Assembly (NCBI GenBank): GCA_001643675.2
Contig: LSRY02000033.1
Span: 434,001 to 498,000 of the forward strand
DNA: 64,000 nucleotides
Direction of reading: 5' to 3'
Source of the DNA: Monocercomonoides exilis
Taxonomy: Eukaryota; Preaxostyla; Oxymonadida; Polymastigidae
In this document: one piece after another, positions 18,776 to 30,340 of the stretch
Layout: each line of letters starts with the position of its first letter
How positions within the stretch are numbered: position 1 is the stretch's first letter
Notes under the pieces: generated by a model
Seen by the model: the letters and a program-made list of their open reading frames with translations, nothing else
Told to the model about the DNA's origin: nothing
The model's database searches: none
Program-made: the position numbers and the translations under genes

Positions 18776-19360
18776 GATTTTTAAATAAACTTGATGAATT
18801 TAGCAAACGAAAAAAGTGATCAGAAAAAAATGCCACAATCTATTTTTCAATGAATTTATTTTTCATTGAAATATTTGATGTTATTTATTTAATTGTAAAA
18901 ATATTATTTTGTATGCAAAATTTTAAATTCGATTGCAAGTTCTCTCATTTTGTATTATTATAAATGTAGCTCCTGCTTTTAAAATATAAATAAATAAAAA
19001 TAAAAACATATTATAAAAAACAAAAATAAAACAAAGTATAATAGGGATATATATAAAAAAATACTTTTACAACAAATCCAAAAATCACAAAACATGAATT
19101 AGAATATCAATAACCCTTCCAAACAATAATAACAGATGTTTTAAGAACTATCCAACAGAAACTCATTCACAAATAACAACAATCTCATCAGTAGCAATTG
19201 CAACTGTAACTGTAATTGTAACTGTAACTGCAACTGCAACTGCAATTCTAATCACAAAATAGAAACATTGAAAAAAAGAAAAAAAGTAAAAAAAGAAAAA
19301 AACATAAAAAAAAAAAAGAAAATGTGGTGTTGACCTGCCCTTCATTTGACTACGTGCTGC
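18496..19360. other. AT-rich spacer with a 49-A run and CAACTGTAAC-type short repeats
   Basis: A run of 49 A occupies 18726-18774. At 19190-19250 a short degenerate array of AACTG(T/C)AA units is visible. This is the 3' flank of the minus-strand F-box gene. No gene is seen. Confidence 0.7.
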
Positions 19361-22071
19361 TCAGACAAGCCACGAAAACGAACCAGTCCTCAGAATCTTT
19401 TCCCAAAGCACATGAATTTCGTGATTTACAGCAGGTTCCTTTTTATAACAATCATTCATGCTATTTACTGTCTTTTTCTTTTCTTCCTTCTCTTTCTTTG
19501 CTTCCTCCTCTGCTCTTTTCTTTTCCGCTTCCTCTGCCTCCACTTCTTCTGCTTCTTTTCGATCTTCATCTTCGTAATACTTGTTGATCTCATCGATTGC
19601 AGCACTCAACTCTTCAGGACTCAGCCCCCTTTGCGTCACCTCTATCAGTCTCTGATCTTTCTCTTTTTCTCGCGTCTCCTTCGCTTTCGCCCTCGCCTCC
19701 TCCTTCTCCTTCTTCTCCAGCTCTGCTCGTTCTGCTTCCTCTTTTTCTTGCTTTTTCTTTCTCCGTTCATCTGCCCGTACTTCCTCCATTTCTCTGCCCC
19801 TTCTATACGGTGCTAATTTCTGCCACGCAAATAGCCCTTTCTTCAAACTCAATCTTCGCTCAATCCACTGCACATCCCCTTTCACCAGATACAGCCCCAA
19901 GCAGAACGCCAAATACTCAACAAACAGCCACGCCAGCATCGGAACCAGTGACAGCATCATATTTCTTTCCATCTTGTGCGCTCGCTCAATCAGCTCGTCG
20001 GTCACAACCACCGCTGACATGAACCGCTCTGCTCCTTCCCACGCCTCTCCGCTCGAAGTCGGCGGGTCAAACTTCCCAATCCCATCCAAGCACAGTGTCG
20101 GAATAAGCACAATGGCAATCCCAATCGCTGATCCAAACACAATCCCACAGTAACGCACACTCTTGCTGCACATCGTCTCGAAAGTGGAAGCACCAGGTGG
20201 CTCCATGTTGAATATAAAAATATGCAGAGTGATGATTGCCAAGAACAGCGGAATGAAAGTAATTGTCCACGAGCTCGTGAAGTTGTCTGTTTGATCGTTC
20301 ATTTGTCATAATCATTCCAATCACACACATTCGCATTCACACAAAAAGAACAAAACAAAAAAATGATGAATGAATGAATAAATAAACAAACAAATAAATC
20401 AAATAGAAACATAATTTTTGTGCGCAACAGATACAATTATTAAAAAAAATTAAATAAATAAAAACGTAATGCCTCTCTTCTCATTCGATTCGCATTCGCT
20501 CATTCACTCATTCACTCATTCATCCTCCTTTAACACTTTGCATACAGCACAGTTTCACAGAAAATAACACCCACGCTAAAATGATTCCAACTAAAGAAAT
20601 TATAAACATAATCAAAGTGAAGCAGAAATCGCCCGGGCAACTCATCCAAAAACCGTATTGAATATTCATTAAGAACATTCCGCCAAAGAACATTATAAAA
20701 TAGAACAAAAGAGAGAATAAAATAGTATCTGAGTTTGTAATCAATCGCCCGTCTTCTGTGAATTTTTGTGTGATATTTTCTGTGGCTGCTGCTTCTCTGA
20801 AGAGCACATCATAAGTGGTCCTATTTTCCTTGATGCTCCTTTCAGGATACGGCTTCGTCACTGGACCATCAACTAAGCGATTGCGGATGTTAAATGTGTG
20901 GTAATCCCCATTCACAAAAGTATCAAGATCCTTGCACAAAAAGTAAAGCATCACAAAAAATCCAGCCACAGATGCCGCGCTGATAATTATTCCCAGCCAC
21001 ATATCATCTCTGTCCTTTATGAATATAAACATGAAAAACAAAAACAATGTCAGCATCACAATTGAAACACTGAAAAGGCCTTTTGACCGAGAAAGGCTGA
21101 ACGAAAAAACCGATCTGGTGACTTTGTTCGTCAAAAGATTCGACACATGCCCATCATCAGCCAGCTTGTCGAAAACTGGCCCACGGATAAAATTCGTTGC
21201 GTAGAAGATGGCAAAGAAAAAGAAGAAAAGAAACAGCATCAACGATATCCACGTCAATGTGAACAGAATAAAACTTATCCACGGATGTTCGACCGTGTTT
21301 TTCAGATCAAATATATCCTTCCAGAAACCCTGCCTCTTCCCAAACAGCACTTCTGGAAAAGTCCCGTACAACCGAATGGTGTCCTTCCATCCTTTCGGGC
21401 TCAGACCAAATCGGGTCTTGTCCGCAACATCCTGAATGCAATTTAAAGCAAAATACAAATCAACAAATAAACAAAAACGAAAAGAAGCCCATCAAAAAGA
21501 GAGTCACTCGCTGTGCCTGCTCCGGCACAGCGCAAAACACACACATCTGCATTGTTTGGATTGTACGTGTCCAGATCCTGGAATTCGTTCTGGCTCATGT
21601 AGATGTTGTCTCTCAGCCGCGGCAGCTCCTCAACAACAATCTCATGCCAGTACCTTCATCCAGCCAAACCCCGTCAAAATTGCCCATGAAAAAAATAAAA
21701 TGCATGTCATACTCGTCTGTATCCAGCATCTCTCGGAAAAACTTCGATGTCCCCATCAGCCTCATTTTCGTTCTTGTGTCGCATTCCTTCAAAATCCTGC
21801 CAATTTTTCAAAACCCCAAAACCCAACTAAAAATCCCACACCGCTTCCATATGTCCATCGGCACTCCTGCACCACCCGCGTTCAAGCACAAACCGTCCGA
21901 TAACCGCAAAACAGCAAAAAACAAAAAATGCACACTTTTCACATCCACCAGTCCACAATCTTCGTCTGACGAGCTGCTGCACATCAGATCAACATCATTT
22001 TCCACCATGGGAATCAACTCTTGGAAAAGACCCTCCTTTCCTGTGTGGTTATTATTTTCTGAAGATTTCAT
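19361..22071 (-). CDS. F-box protein with C-terminal polytopic membrane region
   Basis: Modelled exons (transcript order): 22071-21936, 21866-21842, 21796-21713, 21653-21545, 21431-20537 and 20286-19361, 724 residues to TGA. All five introns are GT-AG and phase-compatible. Residues about 46-85 read VPMDIWKRILKECDTRTKMR followed by a KFFREML-DTDEYWHEI pattern, which has the LP-x-E-x-W-x-x-IL layout of an F-box (SKP1-binding). Downstream come some nine hydrophobic helices in two groups, then a Lys/Glu-rich cytosolic coiled-coil tail. The helix beginning SSWTITFIPLF weakly recalls the TMEM185 family. The combination would make a membrane-bound SCF ubiquitin-ligase adaptor; that role is inference. 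The first intron (21867-21935) is a multiple of three without a stop, so retention is possible. The part at 19361-20302 could alternatively be a separate gene starting at the ATG at 20302. Confidence 0.65.
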
Positions 22072-22263
22072 CGATCTGGTGTATTATATGTTTAATTGAA
22101 TCACACTCAAACGAAAAGGCATCTTCAAGCACGTAGTTTGTTCATTATCATTTCTGCAAAATCTGGTAATTATTTGGAGTGTTTTTGAATTTTTCAAAGT
22201 TTACTGAAAAATATATTAAAGGTGCCAATTTCAAAAAACAAGTTCGAAAAACCAACAGACTCG
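22072..22263. promoter_or_regulatory. 192-bp head-to-head promoter region
   Basis: Divides the start of the minus-strand F-box gene from the start of the plus-strand acidic coiled-coil gene. Both promoters and 5' leaders must fit in 192 bp. AT-rich; a TATC word near 22148 is seen, but the AAGATAA word is not. Confidence 0.5.
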
Positions 22264-25200
22264 ATGGCAACACAGCCGTCATATCGCTACACATCTTCGC
22301 TGGGGCAGGTGAGGATGGGCAGAGGAAGGGACGAGGGCGGGGTGCAGGTGCATGGCGCAGACACACGCGTCAAAAAATTTTCTGATCCAGTTTTGGAGCT
22401 CAGGCAGGAGGGACGGGGGCAGAAGACTACATACGGTGTGCGCAACACAGATTGCAGTTTTTGTGCATAATGCATTCGGGTTTCGTTTTTTGTTCAGCGT
22501 CCATCCATCTGCGAGGCGAAAAAGGCTTATTCGAAAGAAACGGGAGCAATCTTCAGAGAAAAGAAAAAGGTTTGAGTGCTCGTTGCTGCCTGTGCACTGC
22601 ACGGCATGTTTGGAATCGATTCATATCATTTTGCTTTTTAACCCCTCGTTTTGCAATGCAATTCTGACTTTTTGGCAGGCAAAGGCGACGAAGAGGAAGA
22701 GGATGAAGAGGAAGGCGATGAAGAAGAATTCGAGAGCGAAACAGACGAGGACGAGAACTCGGAGTACGAATTGGTTGAAGAAGAAAAGGGGCTGGAGGAG
22801 GGAGCAGGGCAAGAAGATTTTGAGCAGGAGGGCATGGCTGATGAAAACACCGAGTTGGAGAGCAACCAGGAAGAGCCAATGGACCGGCTGGACGAGGACG
22901 ATGAAGACGAAAATGTCGAGGAGGATGAACATACTGGAGAACGGTCAGAAGGCAGCAGCGATGATGACGCTGAAATGAGCAGGAGTGACACGGAGAATCG
23001 GATGGCTGAGAGCGAGGAAGAGGAGGGTGTGGAGAGCGGAAAAGAGAGCGAAGAAGCTGAATACGCTGTGAGCAGCATGCAAGAGAAAAGAGAGGAAGGA
23101 AGTGACTGGGAGCCTGACGTCTCATCTCCTTCTGAAGACAGGGTTCATCTTCAGCCAGTGACAACTTCAGAAAAGCTGAGGAGGGAGGGTTCTGTTGTGG
23201 ATGAGAAAGGAAGGAGAGAGGCTGAGAAAAGCGATGCTGAGGTGTGTGGTGAGAGTGTTGCAGCGACTTTGGGCAGCACGCAAAAGCGAAAGGGAAGGAG
23301 TGCAGCTGCATCATTTTTGATGTCTCTCCAACAGCAGAAAGCTCAGAATATCTTCAGCAGAAAGAACGATGTAGAAGTTGGGGAGAAAAGAATGGCTGAA
23401 GAGAGTTCACCAAAAATGAAGACAAGTCCTGAAGAACAACAAGAGGAAGACTACAGCAGCACAGAGGTAAGTGCAGTAAGCAAAACAGACAAGTCGAAAG
23501 AAGCAGGCGATTTGGATCGGAAAGAACTGCTGGTTTCTGATTCGCAAAGCACAGATATACAAGCAGAATTACCAACTTCTGAAGAAGTGGGAAATGCAGG
23601 AACTCCGTTGGCATTGAAAAGATCGAAAGAAAACGAAAGTGCAGCAAGCATGGATGAATCTGGGTCAACTGCATCAAGAAGACTGCGAACTGGTGGGATA
23701 GGTGAATATTCAGCCAGTCGAGACCAGCCGGCTTCTTCGCTTCTTACTCCACCTTCGACACCTCCATCTTCAGCACATTCTGTGCGCTCCTCACACACAG
23801 CACAAACAGCACGCACACAACGTTCGGTGCAATCAGCAGCAGAGCCGAATTCTTCTCCTTCTCCTTTTCCTTCTCCTTTCATGACTCATGCTTCTTTTCT
23901 TTCGTCCTCATTGACAAGCGCTGCTTCCGCAAATACTTCCGCGCTGATGTCTCCGCAGTTCCCTTCGCCGTTGCAGCTGCAAACCCAGTCGCAATCGCTC
24001 GTGACGCATTCTACTCTCATCCGGGTGTCTGACGGAGGGTTTGGATCTCCTGGTGATTTGGAAAATCCGTTTCAGGGCAGCCAGTTTTATTCTCCTCCTT
24101 CTTCCCCTCTCTCAAACAGCACCGGAGGGTCTGCGCAAGTTGGGAGAGTGCGCAGTGCTTCTGGTAGCTCAGATGGAGCGTTTTCGCCTTCTTCTCCTCC
24201 GGGCGCTTCTTTCTCACCTGCGTTTTCTGTATATTCTGCGTTTTTATCTCCTGAGCAGGAAAAGGAAAGAAAAGCGAAGGGTCAACAGAAAGGCAGCCCA
24301 GGATGGAAGGGAATTGGGAAGGAGAAAGGCAATTGGGAAGATGAGAAACATGCGAATGGGGAATCAGAAGCAAACAGAGATGAGGAAGCAGGCAGATGGG
24401 GAGACAGAGGGAAAAACAGATCTATGGCAGGCGGAGCTCAAACAGGTGGGTATGCGCATCGGTCGGCAATTTGGTCAGAATCTTCGATCGATGGGGAGAC
24501 TGGGCAGGAAGGGAGAGAGACGAGCGAAAGAGAGGTGGAACGTGGGATGTTTGGGGCAGACACAGATCTGAATGGATGGATTAGCCGAAGAGAAGCCGCA
24601 CGGCAGCCAAGAAACAGGACATTGGATGCGGGTTCTGAATCGAATGGGATGGGAAAAGCACAGACAGGGTGGGGATCAACTGCTGCTGCGGGTGATGCAA
24701 GCGCAGAGACTGGAAAGAGTATAGCGCAGTCTAATGACAGACGGTCGCGTTTTGCATCGAATTCGTTCGGAGCAAGTTATTTGACTTCACCACTTCGAGC
24801 ACCAGCCAATTCTGGTTTGGATGCATCAGATCTTTCGCCTGGTTCAACAGCAGCTGAAAGAGGAGGAAGAGGAAGGGAAGGAGCAACAGGAAGAACACAA
24901 TCAACAGATGTGGCTGAGAGCAGTGGGATGGATGCAAAGCAGGAGATGAGGAGGCTGAAGGCGAAGTTGGAGGAAAAAGATGAAACGATTCTTCGTCTTC
25001 TGAAAGAGAAGAAGGAGGAAGCAGAGGAGATGGCGAAGGAGCGAGAGCGGGAAAAGAGCAGAGAGGAGTCAGCGGAGAGGAGCAGGGAAAGAGAGCGGGA
25101 ACGAGAGAAGAGCAGGATTCGGGAGCTGGAGGAGGCAGTAAAGCGGAAGGAGGAGGAAGGGGAGAAGATGCGTGCGGAGATGGAGGAGCTGAGAGAGGAG

Positions 25201-27336
25201 GCTGAGCGGAGCAGGCGGGAGATGCGGCGGATGGCGGAAGGGGTGGGAGAGGAGAAGGAGAAGGCAGCGGGGGCGGGGCGAGCTGAGCGGGAGGAGTGGG
25301 AGGAGAAGGAGCGGCGGCTGGTGAAGGAGAAGGAAGAGGCGGAGAGGGAGCTGAAGAGGGAGAAGGAGGCGCGGAAGGAGATGGGGCGGAAGTGGGAGAA
25401 GATTGAGGAAGAGAAGGACATTGAGGTGAAGCGAGTGAAGCGGGCGCTGGCAGAGGCAGAAGGGAGGGTAGAGAGCGAGTGGAAGAAGGGGAGGGAGGCA
25501 GAGAAAGAGCGAGAGAGGGAAAGGCAGGAGGCGAAGGTGAAGGAGAGGAGCATGACACGACAGCTGGAGGAGACGGTGGCAGCAGCACAGGAGGAGCTAA
25601 GCCGGATGAAGAGCGTGATGAAAGGGATGGAGGAAGAGAAGGAGGAGTTAGGAGCGAGGCTGCGAGAAGCGAAGAGGACAGTGGAGGATCTGAAGAGGGA
25701 GAATGCGGAAGTGGCAGAAAGAGCAGAAGCGAAGGAGGCAGAGTGGGAGAGAGAGCTGGAGGAGGAGAAGCGGAGGATGGAGGCACGCCTGAAGGGGAAG
25801 ATTGGAGAGGTTGAGAATGAAAGAGATCGGGATCGAAGGTGGTATGAAACAGCGGAAGAGGAGTGGAACAGCGAAAAGGAGGGATTGGAGGCAGAAATAC
25901 GATCGCTGAAGCAGCAAGTGCAGACACTCCAACAACAGCAGCATTCCGCTGAACACTCTTCTCCATCGCTCAAATACACAGCTGGAGAAGAAGTCGCAAA
26001 CAGAACGAGCCGGCCATCTGTTTATTTGAGGAGCGATCATCGGGCGAATGGGGTATCCCGCACTTACAGCGAGGATCCTCCATCTGCTCTTTCTCCACCG
26101 CTTCAGGTTCAGCCATCTGCACATTCAGCCTCTTCTCAGCTGCCTTCTCGCTCTGGCCAGCGCCTTTCACCGTCTTCTTCTTCTTCTTCTTCTTCCCAGT
26201 CAACAGCTCCAAAAGCTGCTTCTTCATATTCGTTGAGCTCTTCGTCGTCTGAGAAAGCCTATTCATTTTTGGATGGATTTCCTTCTTCTCGTCCTTCGTC
26301 AGCGAGAAGAATTGAGCGAAGACAGTACAAGGACAGTGCTATTATTAATGATGCTATTAGCGAAAGAGAGAAAGAGAAGGAAAAAAGTAGCAGAGTTAAA
26401 ATTGAGCAAGATGAAGGAATTGAAGGGCGAAACGACAAATATGGAAGGAACGACCGAAGAGAAAGAAACGATCGATACTCAAACGCACTTTCTTCTACCT
26501 CCTCTTCTTCTTCCTATTCATTTTATCGTTCTGAAGCACCTCAGCAAACATCAGCGAGAAATTCTCGCAGGGTAACACTTCACTACGAAGCCGAAGAACC
26601 CGAAAGCACAACGCCAGCTCGGACATCTCGCAACCGGTTTTCTTCGACTTTTTCGCCATCTCCCTTTTTGTCGAGGAGCGTTGCTGATTTGCATCTGAGG
26701 CAGCAGAAAGAGTCGAGCGGATATGAATCGCTGGAATCATCTTCGTCTCCTCCTCAGCTGCGCAACACCCCGTCTGACACTTCAACCGCTAAGTCTGCTT
26801 CTTTGTCTTCCACACTCTCTCAGCTGGCTCCTTCGCGCAATCAACAACAACAGCAGCAGCAGAAGCAGCCAGTGCAGGAGCAAGACACTTCACCAAAGCG
26901 ATTCACATCGCAGCAGCGGATGAGGCAGATGTCTTCGTCGATTACATTTGGAGATTCGTCTGCACGTTCAGAACAGCCAAGCACAAATGACAGAGCAATG
27001 TCGTCAACATTAGCATCGACAGCATCAACATCGTCGTTGTCAGCACTCTCAAGCACATCTTCACTCTCATCGACTGAAGCAGAGAATGCAGCAAAGACGC
27101 AAACACAAACGCAGGCACTATCGCTGTCGCAGCTGCAGAAGATGCTCAGCACAAAGCAGATGGAACTGGATCAGTTGGAGAGCGAGTTTCGGAGAGAGCC
27201 AGTTCGCGGGTGCAGACAGGTGGAGGTGAAGAGGAGGAGAGAAGAAGTAGAGCGGAGGAGTGACGATCTGAGGAGGGATATTGGGAAGCTGAAGATGCAG
27301 GTGAAGCAGAAGCAGAAGGAGGAAATGATGATTTGA
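22264..27336 (+). CDS. large acidic and Ser-rich coiled-coil protein
   Basis: Exons 22264-22435, 22498-22569 and 22679-27336 join in phase to 1,633 residues from ATG (MATQPSYRY) to TGA. The donors gtgtgc and gtttga match those of other genes here. Order of regions: a short N-terminus; a Glu/Asp-rich stretch (about residues 83-190); Ser/Thr/Pro-rich linkers with KRKGR-type basic clusters; a long charged coiled coil (about 839-1172); a second Ser-rich linker with polyGln (near 1460-1475); and a short C-terminal coiled coil (about 1565-1632). There is no signal peptide or membrane helix. No family is recognised; a cytoskeletal, flagellar or scaffolding role is possible but unsupported. The coding sequence is purine-rich and dominated by Glu/Arg/Lys/Ser codons, so long antisense frames in this span are shadows. 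Confidence 0.75.
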
Positions 27337-28026
27337 AGGTGGCATGTGTATGTGGAGAGGAAAGAGGATGAAGCGTGTGCATAATTAAGTTATTTGCGAA
27401 AATTCTGTCAATCTTTCTTTTCTTATCTTTTCTTTTCTCTTCTCTTTTCTTAAACTCAGTGTTTTCCGAAAAAAAGTAATTATCTTAACATTTTCTTTTT
27501 CAAAGCATCTCCATTCATTCCGATGCTTTCTGTGTTTTCTCTGAATTTTCTGTTTGAGTGAAAAAAAAAAAGAAGTAAAACAAAAAGACAAATTTACTTT
27601 TTTTCTGATTCACCAAACAGTTTTCAGAAAGTTCACTTTGCAATTCATCAATCGTCGTTATTCCATTTCACTTTTGGTTCATTATAACCCTTTTTTGGCA
27701 AATGTTTTTTTTTTTAATTTTCTTTTTTCTTTCTTTATTTTTCTTTTGATGATTTGCAACTAGTTTTGCTGTTGCTAATCCAGAAATATTCAACTTATTA
27801 ACAAAAATGTTGAGACAAAAAGATTAAGTTTTTCTGTTGAAATTTCTATTTTAAAAAAATCATGATTTCCTTTTTCAAAATTGTTTTTTTTTTAAGTGAA
27901 GTGAGAAATATAAAAAAAATTTCAAGAAATTTGTTAGCAGTCAGAGAAATCAAAAACGAAGTGTATTCAATTGATTTGACAACAAACAAACAAAAAAATA
28001 ACAATAAATAAAATAAAATAAAATTT
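27337..28026. other. AT-rich convergent spacer
   Basis: This is the shared 3' region of the acidic coiled-coil gene and the minus-strand importin gene. It contains CTTTTCTTTTCT-type simple sequence near 27415-27450 and A/T runs. No gene is seen. Confidence 0.6.
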
Positions 28027-30255
28027 TCACATCTTCTTCATCGATCCCTGCGGCTGATCAATTGCCGACATCAGAATAGATGGAGGTTTCAGCGGCGGGA
28101 AAGAAGAAACCGGAGATGGCGAGTTAGAAGCCTGCACGGGCGGAGGCGGGGCATCGGTGAAAGGGAAAATGGAGGCAGCAGGCGACAGCGAAAACTGTGC
28201 AGAGAGTGGTTGTGGGAGGCCGATAGTGGGCAAGCGAGGAGCAGGCGGGGGCTTTGAGGGAGGGGGGGGAGTGGGCGGGGTGCTGGAAGAGAGCTGGAAG
28301 GGGATTGAAGGAGGAGGAGAAACAGAAGAAGGAGAAGACATCAGGCTGGAGGATGAGGAGGATGAAGAAGAAGATGAAGCGAACGGGGCTGAAATGTTGA
28401 ATGAGTCATGCGGCGATGTGAATAATGACGATGAATTAGAAGAGGATGAAGAAGAAGAAGAAATCGAAGGATTTGAACCAGAGGAATTCGAAACTGATGC
28501 AGAAAGCGGGGTGTCCAAAGAGAAATACGGGTGCAGAAGCGATGTAGCTGAGGTGACTACCTGCTCTGCCGAAGAGAGCGACCCTTCGTCGCTGAGCATC
28601 CCGCCGTCTGAGCGGAACAACGCTGCGCGCTGCCTCTCGCTGTCTTCGTACACAAACCGGTCTGCCCCTTCCTTCGCGTCGCTGTCCATCCAATCGGCCG
28701 GCTCGTCGGCGATGTTGAACCACTGGTCCATGATGTCCTCTGCCAGCTCCCGCACCTTGTCGTCCTCGTGGTTCACCAGCATGCCCAGCGTCGTGTCTGC
28801 CTCGCACCGCACCATCCGGTCGATGACAATATTTCCGCTCGACTTCTGCAGCTGCTTCGGATCCACAATGCCCATCGCATTCGCCCGCAGCCCGTTGGAA
28901 GAGCCGTCGGACGAAGGAGCCATTGAATCGAAGGAGGATAAAGTGGAGGAAGGGAAAGTGGAGGAAGGAAAGGCAGAAGTAGAAGAAGAAGAAGAAGAAG
29001 GAAATGATGATGATGATGATGATGATTGAGAAGTAGTAGAAGAAGAAAAAGAATGTGATGAAGTCACAGCGTCGTCCTCAGCTGCCAGCATCTGGTCGAA
29101 GCGATGCCCCACAACGAGCATCTGCTGCAGTGTGTCGATGGTAGCGCATTTGACTCTGTTCGAAGGGGCAGACAAAAGCTCGCATATTTTTTCGATCCCG
29201 TTCAAGTTCAGGAAGACAGACAGGCAGCGTGCGGAGTCGCGGCAGAAGTGGCGGAAGCAGGCGAGCATCTGCTCGTGGATCTCGTCGTCGACGTCTGGCA
29301 GCATCTTCAGCACACGCATCATCACGGGGTGGTTCAGGATGTCCTCGGCCTGGGCGATGGAAAAGAGGGAAAGAAGAAAAAGGGGGTTTATTTATTTTGA
29401 AGGGGGGAAGGGGAAGGAGGGGAGAAAGTATGAAGAATGTGATGAATGTTTCGGTTTGAGTCATATCATCAAATAAAAAGAATGAAATGATAGATAGACA
29501 AATGAATTTAAATTTATTTCATAGCAATAAAAACAAAAGCAATAAAATTTATAAACGAAAGCTTCCAAATATTTTCCGTTAATGAATAATAATCGCCAAG
29601 CCCCCAAATAAGATGAAAATAAAAATAAATGAAAATAAAATGCAATGAAAGTTGCATATATTTCACACATGATCAGGATCCCTCCCCATCGAATCGAGTG
29701 TGCGCAACACAGCATATGTCAGATATCCATTGTTTTTGTGGAGGATTTCTGAAGCAATGGTCAGAAAATCAGCTTCGATCAATTTCTGTGTTGTTTTAAA
29801 AAGGAAGGGAAAAAAAGTATTTTTGATGATAAAGAAAGAAAGAAAGAAAGGTAGGAAGGAAGGAAAAAAGAAAGGAAAAAAGAAATGATTGAAATAAAAG
29901 AAGAAGAAAGAATAAATTCCAACATAAAATAAGAATAAGAATAATAATGTGATAAGCACACTTGAACGTAAAATGGAGAGCACCTAGCGATGTTGTTCAT
30001 CATGTGTATCAAAGGCTCAACCACTTCAGGAACAGGTCCTGTCAACATTGAAAAGATCTTTGGAAACGATTGGGTTGTTACAAGCAGCTGAATGGGGAAG
30101 TGGAAAGAGAGAAAAAGAGAAAAAGAGAGAAAGAGAGAAAGAGAGAAAGAGAGAAAGAGAGAAAGAGAGAAAGAAAGAAAGAAAGAAAGAAAAGAAAAGA
30201 AAAGAAAAGAAAAGAAAAGAAAAGAAAAGAAAAGAAAAGAAAAGAAAAGAAAAGA

Positions 30256-30299
<44 letters not shown>

Positions 30300-30307
30300 A
30301 GAGAGAA

Positions 30308-30340
<33 letters not shown>

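Noticed and set aside
20303-20519. Two-gene model for the F-box/membrane locus
   Set aside because: Possible, but a gtgtta donor at 20536 and a cag acceptor at 20287 join the two frames in phase and keep a membrane helix continuous, so one gene is preferred at moderate confidence.
21645-21713. Apparent frameshift in the F-box gene
   Set aside because: Explained by a phase-compatible intron (gtatga...gaag, 21654-21712).
22352-22978. 208-codon basic open frame at the start of the acidic protein gene
   Set aside because: It is the +1 shadow of GAGGAA-rich code. Splicing phase from the two upstream exons leads into the acidic frame, which stays open for 4.6 kb.
24731-25979. Two antisense frames of about 400 codons rich in Ser/Pro
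   Set aside because: They are complements of the Glu/Arg coiled-coil code, with non-biological composition and no splice or start support.
28157-29029. 290-codon plus-strand frame opposite importin exon 7
   Set aside because: Antisense of Ser/Pro low complexity; the opposite strand carries ARM-repeat sequence with consistent splicing.
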